From: 2-02-FULL-38-15 sp964645555
GTDB lineage: Bacteria > Patescibacteriota > Microgenomatia > Daviesbacterales > UBA10151
Length of the DNA stretch: 5,156 bases
Direction: 5' to 3'
Assembly (NCBI GenBank): GCA_964645555.1
Contig: CAZYBP010000064.1
Span: forward strand, 1-5,156
Part shown: positions 1 to 5,156 of the stretch, one piece after another
How the letters are laid out: each line of letters begins with the position of its first letter
How positions within the stretch are numbered: position 1 is the stretch's first letter
Made by a program: the position numbers and the translations under genes
The notes under the pieces: model-generated
The model's database searches: none
What the model was told of the DNA's origin: nothing
Seen by the model: only the letters and a program-made list of their open reading frames with translations

Positions 1-938
1 TTCGAAAAACCGATTGCAGCAGGAATAGCTGAATCAGGAACAGGAACCACTATATCTGCTTTTATATTGACTTCTTTTGCCAATTCTCTTCCTAAATTCT
101 GCCTGACTTGATCAACGGTTTTACCTAAAATCACACTATCCGGTCTGGCAAAGTAGACATATTCAAAAACATCTAATTTTTGATTGCCCTTTTCTATTTG
201 GACACTCTTTAAGCCTTGAGAATTTATAATAATCATCTCACCTGGTTTAACTTCGCGAATAAATTTTGCACCGATAATATCCAGAGCGCAAGTTTCTGAA
301 GCAACCACAAAACCTCCATTTAATTTACCTAAACAAAGAGGCCTAATGCCGAAACTGTCTCTAACAGCCACCATTTTACTTTTATCCATCACCAACAAAC
401 AAAATACACCGGTAAATAACGGGTAGGCAGTTTTTATTGCTTCATCAACTGATAAACCGTCTTTCATACAGGCAGCGATCGCTTTTGTTACCATCTCCGA
501 GTCGTTTAAATCTTTAGTGGAAAATTTTTTCTCTCTTAAGAACCTTTCTAATTTTTTAGTTAAAGGCAGATTACCATTATGAACTAGGGCAATTGATTGA
601 CTAGCCGTAATTTTTTCCAAAATTGGCTGAGCATGTAATCCTGTTGAATCACCTGAAGTAGAATAGCGGTTATGGCCAATTGCCAAAAAACCTTTCAGCA
701 TCTTTAGATCTCTTTCTTCAAATACATGAGAAACCAAACCCATACCTTTATGAAGATAAACTCTTTTGCCATCTGAAGATGCAATTCCTGAAGATTCCTG
801 GCCCCTATGTTGGAGTGCCCAAAGCCCTGGATGAACTAAACGGGCAGCCTCAAAACCCGCTCCTATTACCCCGAATATGCCGCACTTCTCGTTTAAAGTG
901 TCACTATTTGTAAACTGAGTAATCTTACGCTTCCCCAT
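1..938 (-). CDS. purF: Amidophosphoribosyltransferase (PurF), 3' end beyond the window
   Basis: This enzyme catalyses the first committed step of de novo purine synthesis: PRPP plus glutamine gives 5-phosphoribosylamine. I translated 312 codons from the ATG at 938-936; the frame stays open to the window edge. The N-terminal Ntn glutaminase domain is complete. Cys19 in NEKCGIFGV is the expected nucleophile, followed by ALQHRGQESSGIA (41-53), GHNRYSTSG (88-96), HNGNL (120-124), DSEMV (146-150), RDSFGIRPL (193-201) and ASETCALD (213-220). FEYVYFARPDS (258-268) and VPVPDSAIPAAIG (298-310) begin the phosphoribosyltransferase domain; its PRPP loop lies outside. The catalytic Cys implies removal of an 18-residue propeptide, against 11 in Bacillus subtilis. 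No other in-frame ATG, GTG or TTG lies before Cys19, so the start is firm. Asp256 sits where, from memory of the family, B. subtilis PurF has a cysteine that binds its Fe-S cluster, so this copy may lack the cluster. It is divergent from the dgkA-like gene. Confidence 0.95.
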   Translation of the reverse strand, partial: MGKRKITQFTNSDTLNEKCGIFGVIGAGFEAARLVHPGLWALQHRGQESSGIASSDGKRVYLHKGMGLVSHVFEERDLKMLKGFLAIGHNRYSTSGDSTGLHAQPILEKITASQSIALVHNGNLPLTKKLERFLREKKFSTKDLNDSEMVTKAIAACMKDGLSVDEAIKTAYPLFTGVFCLLVMDKSKMVAVRDSFGIRPLCLGKLNGGFVVASETCALDIIGAKFIREVKPGEMIIINSQGLKSVQIEKGNQKLDVFEYVYFARPDSVILGKTVDQVRQNLGRELAKEVNIKADIVVPVPDSAIPAAIGFS

Positions 939-972
939 AGCCTAATATAACTATTTTTGAACCTAAAGTCAA
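937..972 (-). promoter_or_regulatory. purF promoter, near-consensus sigma70 type, apparently leaderless
   Basis: On the minus strand, TTGACT (972-967) is followed by exactly 17 bases and then TATATT (949-944). This is a five-of-six match to the -35 consensus and a five-of-six match to the -10. Only five bases (AGGCT) separate the -10 hexamer from the purF ATG. A start point 6-7 bases past the -10 would therefore fall on the A or T of the ATG, giving a leaderless message. The start point is inferred from spacing only. Confidence 0.75.
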
Positions 973-1003
973 GAACCTAGCCATGCTAATATAGTGAACC
1001 TCA

Positions 1004-1012
1004 TGATATACT
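1004..1012 (+). promoter_or_regulatory. Extended -10 promoter for the dgkA-like gene, apparently leaderless
   Basis: TGATATACT fits the extended -10 pattern TGnTATAAT with one mismatch. No good -35 is seen 17 bases upstream (TGCTAA at 984-989), which extended -10 promoters can tolerate. Six bases (AGAAAG) separate the -10 from the ATG at 1019, so transcription would begin at about the start codon. AGAAAG is purine-rich but abuts the ATG, too close to act as a normal ribosome binding site. Confidence 0.6.
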
Positions 1013-1018
1013 AGAAAG

Positions 1019-1378
1019 ATGAATCCCAAAAGATTTCATATCCTCTCTTTTAAATATGCTTTTGAAGGTTTAGTTGCAGCTTTAAAAGAAGAACCTAATT
1101 TAAAATTTCATCTACTAACAGGACTAGTTGCTATCCTTATATCTATATATCTAAAGCTTTCAACTATCGATTGGATTATCATTATCTTAGTAATTGGTTT
1201 TGTTATTACTGTGGAGCTGACTAATACAGCTATTGAAAAAGTGGTTAATGAATTTACAGACCAAATTCACCCGGGAGCAAAACTGGCAAAAGATATTTCT
1301 GCCGCAGCAGCACTAGTTGCCTCAGTTACAGCTGCAGTTGTAGGACTTATTATCTTTATTCCCTATTTTACAATTTAA
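1019..1378 (+). CDS. dgkA: DgkA-family undecaprenol / diacylglycerol kinase
   Basis: A small integral-membrane lipid kinase of 119 residues, the usual size for this family. It uses ATP to phosphorylate a membrane alcohol; Gram-positive-type members mainly use undecaprenol, yielding the undecaprenyl phosphate carrier for peptidoglycan and polysaccharide synthesis. Family signatures are visible: the amphipathic N-terminus with EEPNLKFH (24-31), the core ELTNTAIEKVVNEFTD (66-81) with Glu66, Asn69 and Glu73, and HPGAKLAKDISAAAAL (84-99) with Lys91 and Asp92. Hydrophobic stretches at about 32-48, 51-66 and 95-117 give the expected three membrane helices. The exact substrate cannot be read from sequence; the PAP2 phosphatase next to it favours undecaprenol. 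Its TAA stop overlaps the next ATG (TAATG), suggesting translational coupling. The ATG at 1019 is preferred because it opens at the conserved short N-terminus and lies directly after a -10 element. Confidence 0.93.
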   Translation: MNPKRFHILSFKYAFEGLVAALKEEPNLKFHLLTGLVAILISIYLKLSTIDWIIIILVIGFVITVELTNTAIEKVVNEFTDQIHPGAKLAKDISAAAALVASVTAAVVGLIIFIPYFTI

Positions 1379-1902
1379 TGGATAATATCGCAGCATTTCT
1401 ATTTATTTTTGATTTGGCGGGTAAATCGCAGATATTGGATAACTTGATGATATTTGCAGCAAAATATTTAATTTATTTTGCACTGGTATTTGCTTTTGCT
1501 ATGGCAATCAAAATGGGGATTAGAGAAAAAAAGGCAATTTTGCTTTCCATCTTTGGGTTAGGGATATGTCTACTTTTAGTTATGTTAATTAGGCTCTTCT
1601 ATATTGAACCCCGACCATTTGTAACTTTAGATATTAAACCTTTAATCTACCATAGCGCTGATCCGGCTTTCCCTTCCATACATACCTCAATTATGTCGGT
1701 CATTGCTTTTGCTTTCATTTATTACAAATCCAAATTAGGTCCTTTACTTTTAGCTTTAGCGCTTTTGGTAGGCTCGTCTAGAGTCTACGTCGGAGTACAC
1801 TATCCTTTAGATATTATCGGAGGATTTTTGGTAGCGTGGCTTGCAATTTATATCTCTTGGGCCATCAAAGGTAAAGTAGTAAAGTATCTAAGAAGTTACT
1901 GA
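1378..1902 (+). CDS. PAP2-family membrane phosphatase, probable undecaprenyl-pyrophosphate phosphatase (BcrC-like)
   Basis: A 174-residue membrane protein of the type 2 phosphatidic acid phosphatase superfamily. The three catalytic motifs are present: RLFYIEPRP (72-80), where the usual first lysine is arginine; PSIH (99-102); and SRVYVGVHYPLD (134-145), with Arg135, His141 and Asp145. Hydrophobic helices lie at about 27-46, 53-71, 103-116, 119-133 and 144-162. The size and short loops resemble BcrC/YbjG-type undecaprenyl-pyrophosphate phosphatases, which dephosphorylate the lipid carrier on the outer face of the membrane, but PAP2 proteins also act on phosphatidate or phosphatidylglycerol phosphate. 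Pairing with a DgkA-type kinase supports a role in the undecaprenyl-phosphate pool. There is no SD before the ATG, so translation probably depends on reinitiation after the upstream TAA. The TGA stop lies inside the 3' end of the convergent dehydrogenase gene. Confidence 0.88.
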   Translation: MDNIAAFLFIFDLAGKSQILDNLMIFAAKYLIYFALVFAFAMAIKMGIREKKAILLSIFGLGICLLLVMLIRLFYIEPRPFVTLDIKPLIYHSADPAFPSIHTSIMSVIAFAFIYYKSKLGPLLLALALLVGSSRVYVGVHYPLDIIGGFLVAWLAIYISWAIKGKVVKYLRSY

Positions 1903-3143
1903 GTTTTTGAGGCAATTGTTTTTAAAGCTAAGATATAAGCAGCTATTCTCAAATTTACCCTTTTCTCCTGAGCAATCTGCCAAACGCTTGCAAAAGCAGT
2001 TTCCATTTTCTCCTTAAGCTGACTGTTCACTTTTTCTAGACTCCATTTTTTATTTGTCATATTTTGTAGCCACTCAAAATATGAAACAGTTACCCCACCG
2101 GAATTTGCTAAAACATCCGGCACGACAGTTATCCCTCTTTTGTTTAGAATCTGATCTGCTTGCGCTGTAACAGGACCATTTGCCATTTCAAAAACAATCT
2201 TTGCTTTGATTTTTCTAACATTATCTTTGGTAATTACATTTTCCAATGCGGCAGGAATTAATATGTCAACAGGAAGCTCTAGTAACCGTTCATTTGAAAT
2301 ACCTTTACCCACTTTTAGATCAGAAATCCTACCACCTTTCCTTTTAGCCTCAGTCACCTGTTTAATATCTAAACCTCCTTCGTAATACATACCTCCTTTT
2401 GAATCACTAACTGCCACAACTTTAAACTCATTTTCAAAGGTTAACCTTGCAATATGTGCTCCTACATTACCAAATCCTTGTACTGCTATAGTTAGATGCT
2501 TATTATTTAAATTAAGTTTCTTAACCAATGACTGTAAAACATAAAAACCTCCTAGGCCGGTAGCTTCTTCTCTACCTTCTGATCCACCATTCTGAATTGA
2601 TTTACCTGTCATTACAGCTTTTAATTTAGCTTTTTCACTTTTAACTTTCACCTTTGAACTTTGAATTCTTATGTATTCATCAACCATCCAATTCATTATC
2701 CTGGCATTTGTATTAACATCAGGAGCTGGTACATCTACATCAGGCCCTATATTTGGAGCCAAGACTTTGGCAAATCCCCTGGATAAATTTTCTAATTCTT
2801 TTTCTGATAATTTTTTGGGGTCAACTTCTATACCACCTTTACCACCGCCGAAAGGCACATTAACCACAGCATTTTTAATCATCATCCAAAAGGCAAGTGA
2901 TTTAACTTCATCCATCTCTACTTTTGGATGAAAACGTAAGCCCCCTTTATAAGGACCTAGGGTATTGTTGTATTGAACTCTATAACCTTTCATTATCTCG
3001 ATTTTACCGCTATCTTTTCGGAGAGGAAAATTAACCTGCAGTGTTCTTTCGGGTTGCTGTAATCTCTCTAATAATCCTTCAGGCAACTTAATATATTTGG
3101 CAGAAGTTTTTAGCTGCGTCAACGCAGAATCAAATATGTTCAT
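1896..3143 (-). CDS. Glutamate dehydrogenase (Glu/Leu/Phe/Val dehydrogenase family)
   Basis: A cytoplasmic 415-residue enzyme, the usual length of hexameric GDH. It catalyses reversible NAD(P)-dependent deamination of glutamate to 2-oxoglutarate and ammonia. The N-terminal substrate domain has GPYKGGLRFHP (63-73) with Lys66, VPFGGGKGGI (96-105) with Lys102, and the catalytic Asp142 in VPAPDVNTN (138-146). TGKSIQNGGSEGREEATGLGG (179-199) is the family hinge motif. The Rossmann fold carries GFGNVG (223-228), and ANGPVTAQAD (321-330) and NSGGVTVSYFEWLQN (347-361) follow. Cofactor choice (NAD or NADP) and strict glutamate specificity are not resolved here. Between DEY (155-157) and TGK the protein is about nine residues longer than Thermotoga-type GDH, with a Lys-rich stretch (164-175) encoded by a 7-nt repeat. 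The start is fixed by an ATGA overlap with the M16 stop. The 3' end overlaps the PAP2 gene by 7 bases. Confidence 0.95.
   Translation of the reverse strand: MNIFDSALTQLKTSAKYIKLPEGLLERLQQPERTLQVNFPLRKDSGKIEIMKGYRVQYNNTLGPYKGGLRFHPKVEMDEVKSLAFWMMIKNAVVNVPFGGGKGGIEVDPKKLSEKELENLSRGFAKVLAPNIGPDVDVPAPDVNTNARIMNWMVDEYIRIQSSKVKVKSEKAKLKAVMTGKSIQNGGSEGREEATGLGGFYVLQSLVKKLNLNNKHLTIAVQGFGNVGAHIARLTFENEFKVVAVSDSKGGMYYEGGLDIKQVTEAKRKGGRISDLKVGKGISNERLLELPVDILIPAALENVITKDNVRKIKAKIVFEMANGPVTAQADQILNKRGITVVPDVLANSGGVTVSYFEWLQNMTNKKWSLEKVNSQLKEKMETAFASVWQIAQEKRVNLRIAAYILALKTIASKTQ
2631..2665 (-). repeat. Degenerate 7-nt tandem repeat within the dehydrogenase gene
   Basis: Read on the minus strand, five adjacent heptamers follow each other without gaps: TTCAAAG (2665-2659), TTCAAAG (2658-2652), GTGAAAG (2651-2645), TTAAAAG (2644-2638) and TGAAAAA (2637-2631). 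The first two are identical; the others share the AAAG/AAAA core. The tract encodes about residues 160-171 of the dehydrogenase, at the site where the protein is longer than its relatives. Because the unit is not a multiple of three, three units are needed to restore the frame (seven residues). Confidence 0.6.
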
Positions 3144-4405
3144 GCTTTTAATAATTTAGTAAATGGGGCAGGGTCCTTAAAGGGTCCAATAATTTGTAAA
3201 TTAAACTTTTCAGCTCTAATCAAATCCTTTGCCACCATTATAACATCCTGCTCTGTAAGGTCATCTATCTGTTTTAGAAATTGCTCAAAGGTTTGTATTT
3301 TTCTATCTAGAACAAAATTTACCCCAAAGTATTCTGCCAAGAAATTGGTTGATTCAGCTCTGATAGCCAAACGGCCTCTGATCATTTCTTTAGCTTTTTT
3401 TAGTTCTCCAGGTGTAACTTTTTCAACTGTAACCCTTTCTAACTCTTGCCTTATAACTTTTAACCCTTCTTCAACTTTTTCTAATTTAATACCTGCATCA
3501 ACAGTAAACATACCAGTATCTACAAAGGAACTATGATCACTACTAATATGATAAGCTAACCCCCTTCTTTCTCTAACTTGAAGAAATAAACGCGAGGACA
3601 TCCCCTCTCCCAAAATCGTAGCTAAAACTCTGGCGGCAAATCTGTTTTTATCAAATCGATCATACCCCTCTACACCTAAAACAATATTTGCTTGATCAGT
3701 TTTTTTATAGTACAAACCCACCCTTGGTTTAGATTGTTTTTCTTTTACATAAGACTTAAAAGGAAATTTTGATCTTTTTGGTAAATCACTAAAATATCTT
3801 TCTATTAAAATATGTAAGTTTTGAGGTAATTTACCTGCTAGAACTAGTACCATATTTTTAGGAGAATATAGACTATCCATATAAGAAAATAGGTTTTGTT
3901 GAGTGATAGAATTGACAGTTTTTTCATCTCCACCTATATCCCAACCCAAAGGTTGATCCCCAAACTGTAACATCTCATATAAATCCCAGACATACCTTTG
4001 GGGTAAATCCTTATACATCCGAAGTTCTTCTACAATTACTCCTTTTTCTCTTTCAATTTCTTCTTTGGATAACAAAGACTCCCTAATCATTGAGGACAGA
4101 ATATCTAATGAAAGCTCTACATGTTTACTGGAGGATTTAATCCAATAATGAGTAAATTCCTTTGTGGTTGCAGCATTATTTACTGCTCCAACTCCATCAA
4201 CTAAAGTAGCAATTAATTCTGCACTAGGATATTTTTTAGATCCTTTAAAAAACATGTGCTCCAAAAAATGGGAGATACCGTTTATTTTTTTAGTCTCATA
4301 TCTTGATCCGGCTCCTACTGCTACCAGGGTCGTTACAGATTCTAAACGCGGCAGATCTATGGTTATTAATGTTAAACCATTACTCAGTGTCACCAGCTTA
4401 TGCAT
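3140..4405 (-). CDS. M16-family zinc metallopeptidase (processing-peptidase / PqqL-like)
   Basis: A 421-residue protein, the single-unit length of M16B peptidases, which usually work as dimers clasping a peptide substrate. The inverted zinc motif HFLEH spans 46-50 (His46 and His50 ligands, Glu49 base), with the third ligand Glu126 in VIVEEL, 75 residues later, the family's normal spacing. VNNAATTKEFTHYW (75-88) matches the NAxT-K/E strand of the active site. The C-terminal domain carries MSSRLFLQVRERRGLAY (269-285), with Arg278 and Tyr285 matching the substrate-binding Arg and Tyr of mitochondrial processing peptidase. All catalytic residues are present, so it should be active. There is no clear signal peptide or membrane segment, so a cytoplasmic site is likely; the substrate is unknown. 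Its ATG lies within the last codons of cmk (8-base overlap), preceded by AAAGGCT, and its TGA overlaps the dehydrogenase ATG (ATGA). Confidence 0.94.
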   Translation of the reverse strand: MHKLVTLSNGLTLITIDLPRLESVTTLVAVGAGSRYETKKINGISHFLEHMFFKGSKKYPSAELIATLVDGVGAVNNAATTKEFTHYWIKSSSKHVELSLDILSSMIRESLLSKEEIEREKGVIVEELRMYKDLPQRYVWDLYEMLQFGDQPLGWDIGGDEKTVNSITQQNLFSYMDSLYSPKNMVLVLAGKLPQNLHILIERYFSDLPKRSKFPFKSYVKEKQSKPRVGLYYKKTDQANIVLGVEGYDRFDKNRFAARVLATILGEGMSSRLFLQVRERRGLAYHISSDHSSFVDTGMFTVDAGIKLEKVEEGLKVIRQELERVTVEKVTPGELKKAKEMIRGRLAIRAESTNFLAEYFGVNFVLDRKIQTFEQFLKQIDDLTEQDVIMVAKDLIRAEKFNLQIIGPFKDPAPFTKLLKA

Positions 4406-5066
4406 AGCCTTTAATATATTTTAGTATTTCTTCTACTGTCTGCTCCACATCAAGGTTGGAATTATCAATCACAATCGCACCCTCTGGTATTCTCAGCGGC
4501 GAAACCTCTCTGGTAGAATCTTTTTTATCACGTTCCAGCATTGAATTATAAACCATATCATAAGTGACACTAGGATCTTGTTTTACTAATTGTTCAAATC
4601 TTCTTTTGGCCCTAACCTCGGCAGATGCAGTCAGAAAGAATTTGTGTCTGGCATTTGGGAAAATTTCCGAGCCGATATCCCTACCGGTCATAACTGTATT
4701 TTTAGACTCCCCTAGCTGTCTTTGAATTACCCTCGTTATTTGCCTTACTTCCGAAATTGCAGCTACGGTAGAAACATTTTTTGTTACCTCGGGTAAATGT
4801 AGCTTATCTGTTAAATCGTCACCATTGTTAATAATTCTCAAACCCCCATTATCGGATTTGATCTCCAGTTTTAACGATTCAAAAGTATTAACTATATCTT
4901 CCTCATTATCTAAACTAATGTTATTTTGCAAAACTAAATAGGTTCCAGCCCTATAAATCATTCCCGTATCAATGTATTGATAACCTAACTTTTTGGCCAA
5001 TAAAAAACCGACACTATTTTTGCCACTAGATGTCGGACCATCAATGGTAATTACATCATTTCCCAT
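4398..5066 (-). CDS. cmk: Cytidylate kinase (CMP/dCMP kinase)
   Basis: This enzyme transfers phosphate from ATP to CMP or dCMP, recycling pyrimidine nucleotides in the cytoplasm. The 222-residue length is normal for bacterial Cmk. The P-loop is IDGPTSSGKNS (8-18); many Cmk proteins read GKGT or GKST here, so Asn17 is a mild variation and Ser18 takes the Thr place. YIDTGMIYRA (31-40) is the nucleotide-monophosphate-binding segment, TGRDIGSEIFPNA (127-139) the Cmk-diagnostic motif, LTASAEVRAKRR (145-156) the lid region and RDKKDSTREVSPL (179-191) the C-terminal signature. It is the first gene of a three-gene minus-strand operon with the M16 peptidase and glutamate dehydrogenase. The ATG at 5066-5064 sits 12 residues before the P-loop core, as expected. 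It is preceded by ATTAGGCTA and a -10-like element, with no properly spaced SD. Confidence 0.96.
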   Translation of the reverse strand: MGNDVITIDGPTSSGKNSVGFLLAKKLGYQYIDTGMIYRAGTYLVLQNNISLDNEEDIVNTFESLKLEIKSDNGGLRIINNGDDLTDKLHLPEVTKNVSTVAAISEVRQITRVIQRQLGESKNTVMTGRDIGSEIFPNARHKFFLTASAEVRAKRRFEQLVKQDPSVTYDMVYNSMLERDKKDSTREVSPLRIPEGAIVIDNSNLDVEQTVEEILKYIKGYA

Positions 5067-5075
5067 TAGCCTAAT

Positions 5076-5084
5076 AGTTTACCA
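5076..5084 (-). promoter_or_regulatory. Extended -10 element upstream of cmk
   Basis: On the minus strand TGGTAAACT matches the extended -10 pattern TGnTATAAT with two mismatches in the hexamer. No convincing -35 is seen 17 bases upstream. The hexamer ends nine bases before the cmk ATG, so initiation would leave a leader of about two to four bases. It is weaker than the other two promoter calls, and the operon might instead be read from further upstream. Confidence 0.4.
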
Positions 5085-5156
5085 TAAAATGATCAAATTA
5101 TTGTACTGGAACCCTAGATACCGTACACCACTCCTTTCTGGTGTAAATAATTTGTA
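5079..5156 (-). CDS. Possible 3' end of an unidentified upstream gene
   Basis: From the window edge a minus-strand frame stays open for 25 codons and stops at TAA (5081-5079), 12 bases before the cmk ATG. The peptide ends GVRYLGFQYNNLIILW, with protein-like composition (aromatic and aliphatic residues alternating as in a beta strand). The other two minus frames stop at 5117-5115 and 5100-5098. The spacing suits an operon member just upstream of cmk, but an open run of this length can occur by chance, and I do not recognise the peptide. The alternative is that this is plain intergenic DNA. Confidence 0.35.
   Translation of the reverse strand, partial: YKLFTPERSGVRYLGFQYNNLIILW
5124..5145. repeat. 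Perfect 7-bp inverted repeat upstream of cmk
   Basis: TACACCA (5124-5130) and TGGTGTA (5139-5145) are exact reverse complements around an 8-base loop. On the minus strand the loop reads GAAAGGAG and so contains an AAGGAG Shine-Dalgarno-like core. No T-run follows on the minus strand, so it is not a standard intrinsic terminator in the direction of the genes. It lies about 58 bases before the cmk start codon. It may be a protein-binding site, an RNA hairpin or chance. Confidence 0.45.

Noticed and set aside
680..913. 77-codon plus-strand open frame
   Set aside because: It lies wholly antisense to the purF glutaminase domain, whose motifs are unmistakable, and its peptide has no recognisable features.
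939..1018. tRNA, small RNA or riboswitch in the divergent intergenic region
   Set aside because: 80 bases almost fully used by the two promoters; no cloverleaf or aptamer-like pairing was seen.
1900..1938. TGA readthrough of the PAP2 gene (recoded TGA)
   Set aside because: Readthrough would add only about a dozen residues, antisense to the dehydrogenase. TGA also ends the M16 gene exactly at the ATGA junction, so the standard code fits.
2671..2931. 86-codon plus-strand open frame rich in Ser, Thr and Pro
   Set aside because: It is antisense to the most conserved part of glutamate dehydrogenase, and its composition mirrors the reverse of that gene.
3345..3536. 63-codon plus-strand open frame
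   Set aside because: It is antisense to the C-terminal domain of the M16 peptidase; no start signal or family match.
4164..4424. 86-codon plus-strand open frame across the M16/cmk junction
   Set aside because: It is antisense to the zinc-binding region of the peptidase and has no promoter or family motif.
5124..5156. Intrinsic terminator formed by the inverted repeat
   Set aside because: The stem is A/T-closed and only 7 bp. No T-run follows on the minus strand, and on the plus strand only AAATAATTT follows, with no plus-strand gene to terminate.

Overview
The window is AT-rich bacterial chromosomal DNA (GC roughly one third by eye) with dense gene packing, standard stop codons (TAA and TGA) and almost no classical Shine-Dalgarno sequences. 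The compact layout, overlapping genes, short proteins and protein style suggest a small-genome bacterium. A Candidate Phyla Radiation (Patescibacteria, Microgenomates-like) lineage is my best guess, but it rests on style and not on a marker gene. TGA acts as a real stop in two genes, so the TGA=Gly code of Gracilibacteria/SR1 does not apply.

Layout: (1) Bases 1-938, minus strand: 5' part of purF (amidophosphoribosyltransferase), running off the left edge. (2) Bases 939-1018: an 80-base divergent intergenic region with a near-consensus promoter for purF and an extended -10 promoter for the opposite gene. Both are placed so that transcription should start at or next to the start codon. (3) Bases 1019-1902, plus strand: a two-gene unit, a DgkA-type undecaprenol/diacylglycerol kinase and a PAP2-family phosphatase, joined by a TAATG stop/start overlap. 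(4) Bases 1896-5066, minus strand: a three-gene operon in the order cmk (cytidylate kinase), M16 zinc peptidase, Glu/Leu/Phe/Val-type dehydrogenase (glutamate dehydrogenase). Each junction overlaps (8 and 4 bases), and the last gene overlaps the PAP2 gene tail-to-tail by 7 bases. (5) Bases 5067-5156: the cmk upstream region, with an extended -10 element, a perfect 7-bp inverted repeat and perhaps the last codons of an unidentified minus-strand gene.

Functionally, the plus-strand pair would feed the undecaprenyl-phosphate pool used in cell-envelope synthesis, one enzyme phosphorylating the free alcohol and the other dephosphorylating the pyrophosphate. PurF commits PRPP to purine synthesis, Cmk recycles CMP/dCMP, and the dehydrogenase links glutamate to 2-oxoglutarate and ammonia. 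The minus-strand operon looks like housekeeping genes packed together and not like a single pathway.

I find no defence system, mobile element, CRISPR array or RNA gene. The points most worth checking are the apparent leaderless promoters, a shared TTAGGCTA start context, and a degenerate 7-nt tandem repeat inside the dehydrogenase gene that coincides with a lysine-rich insertion in the protein.
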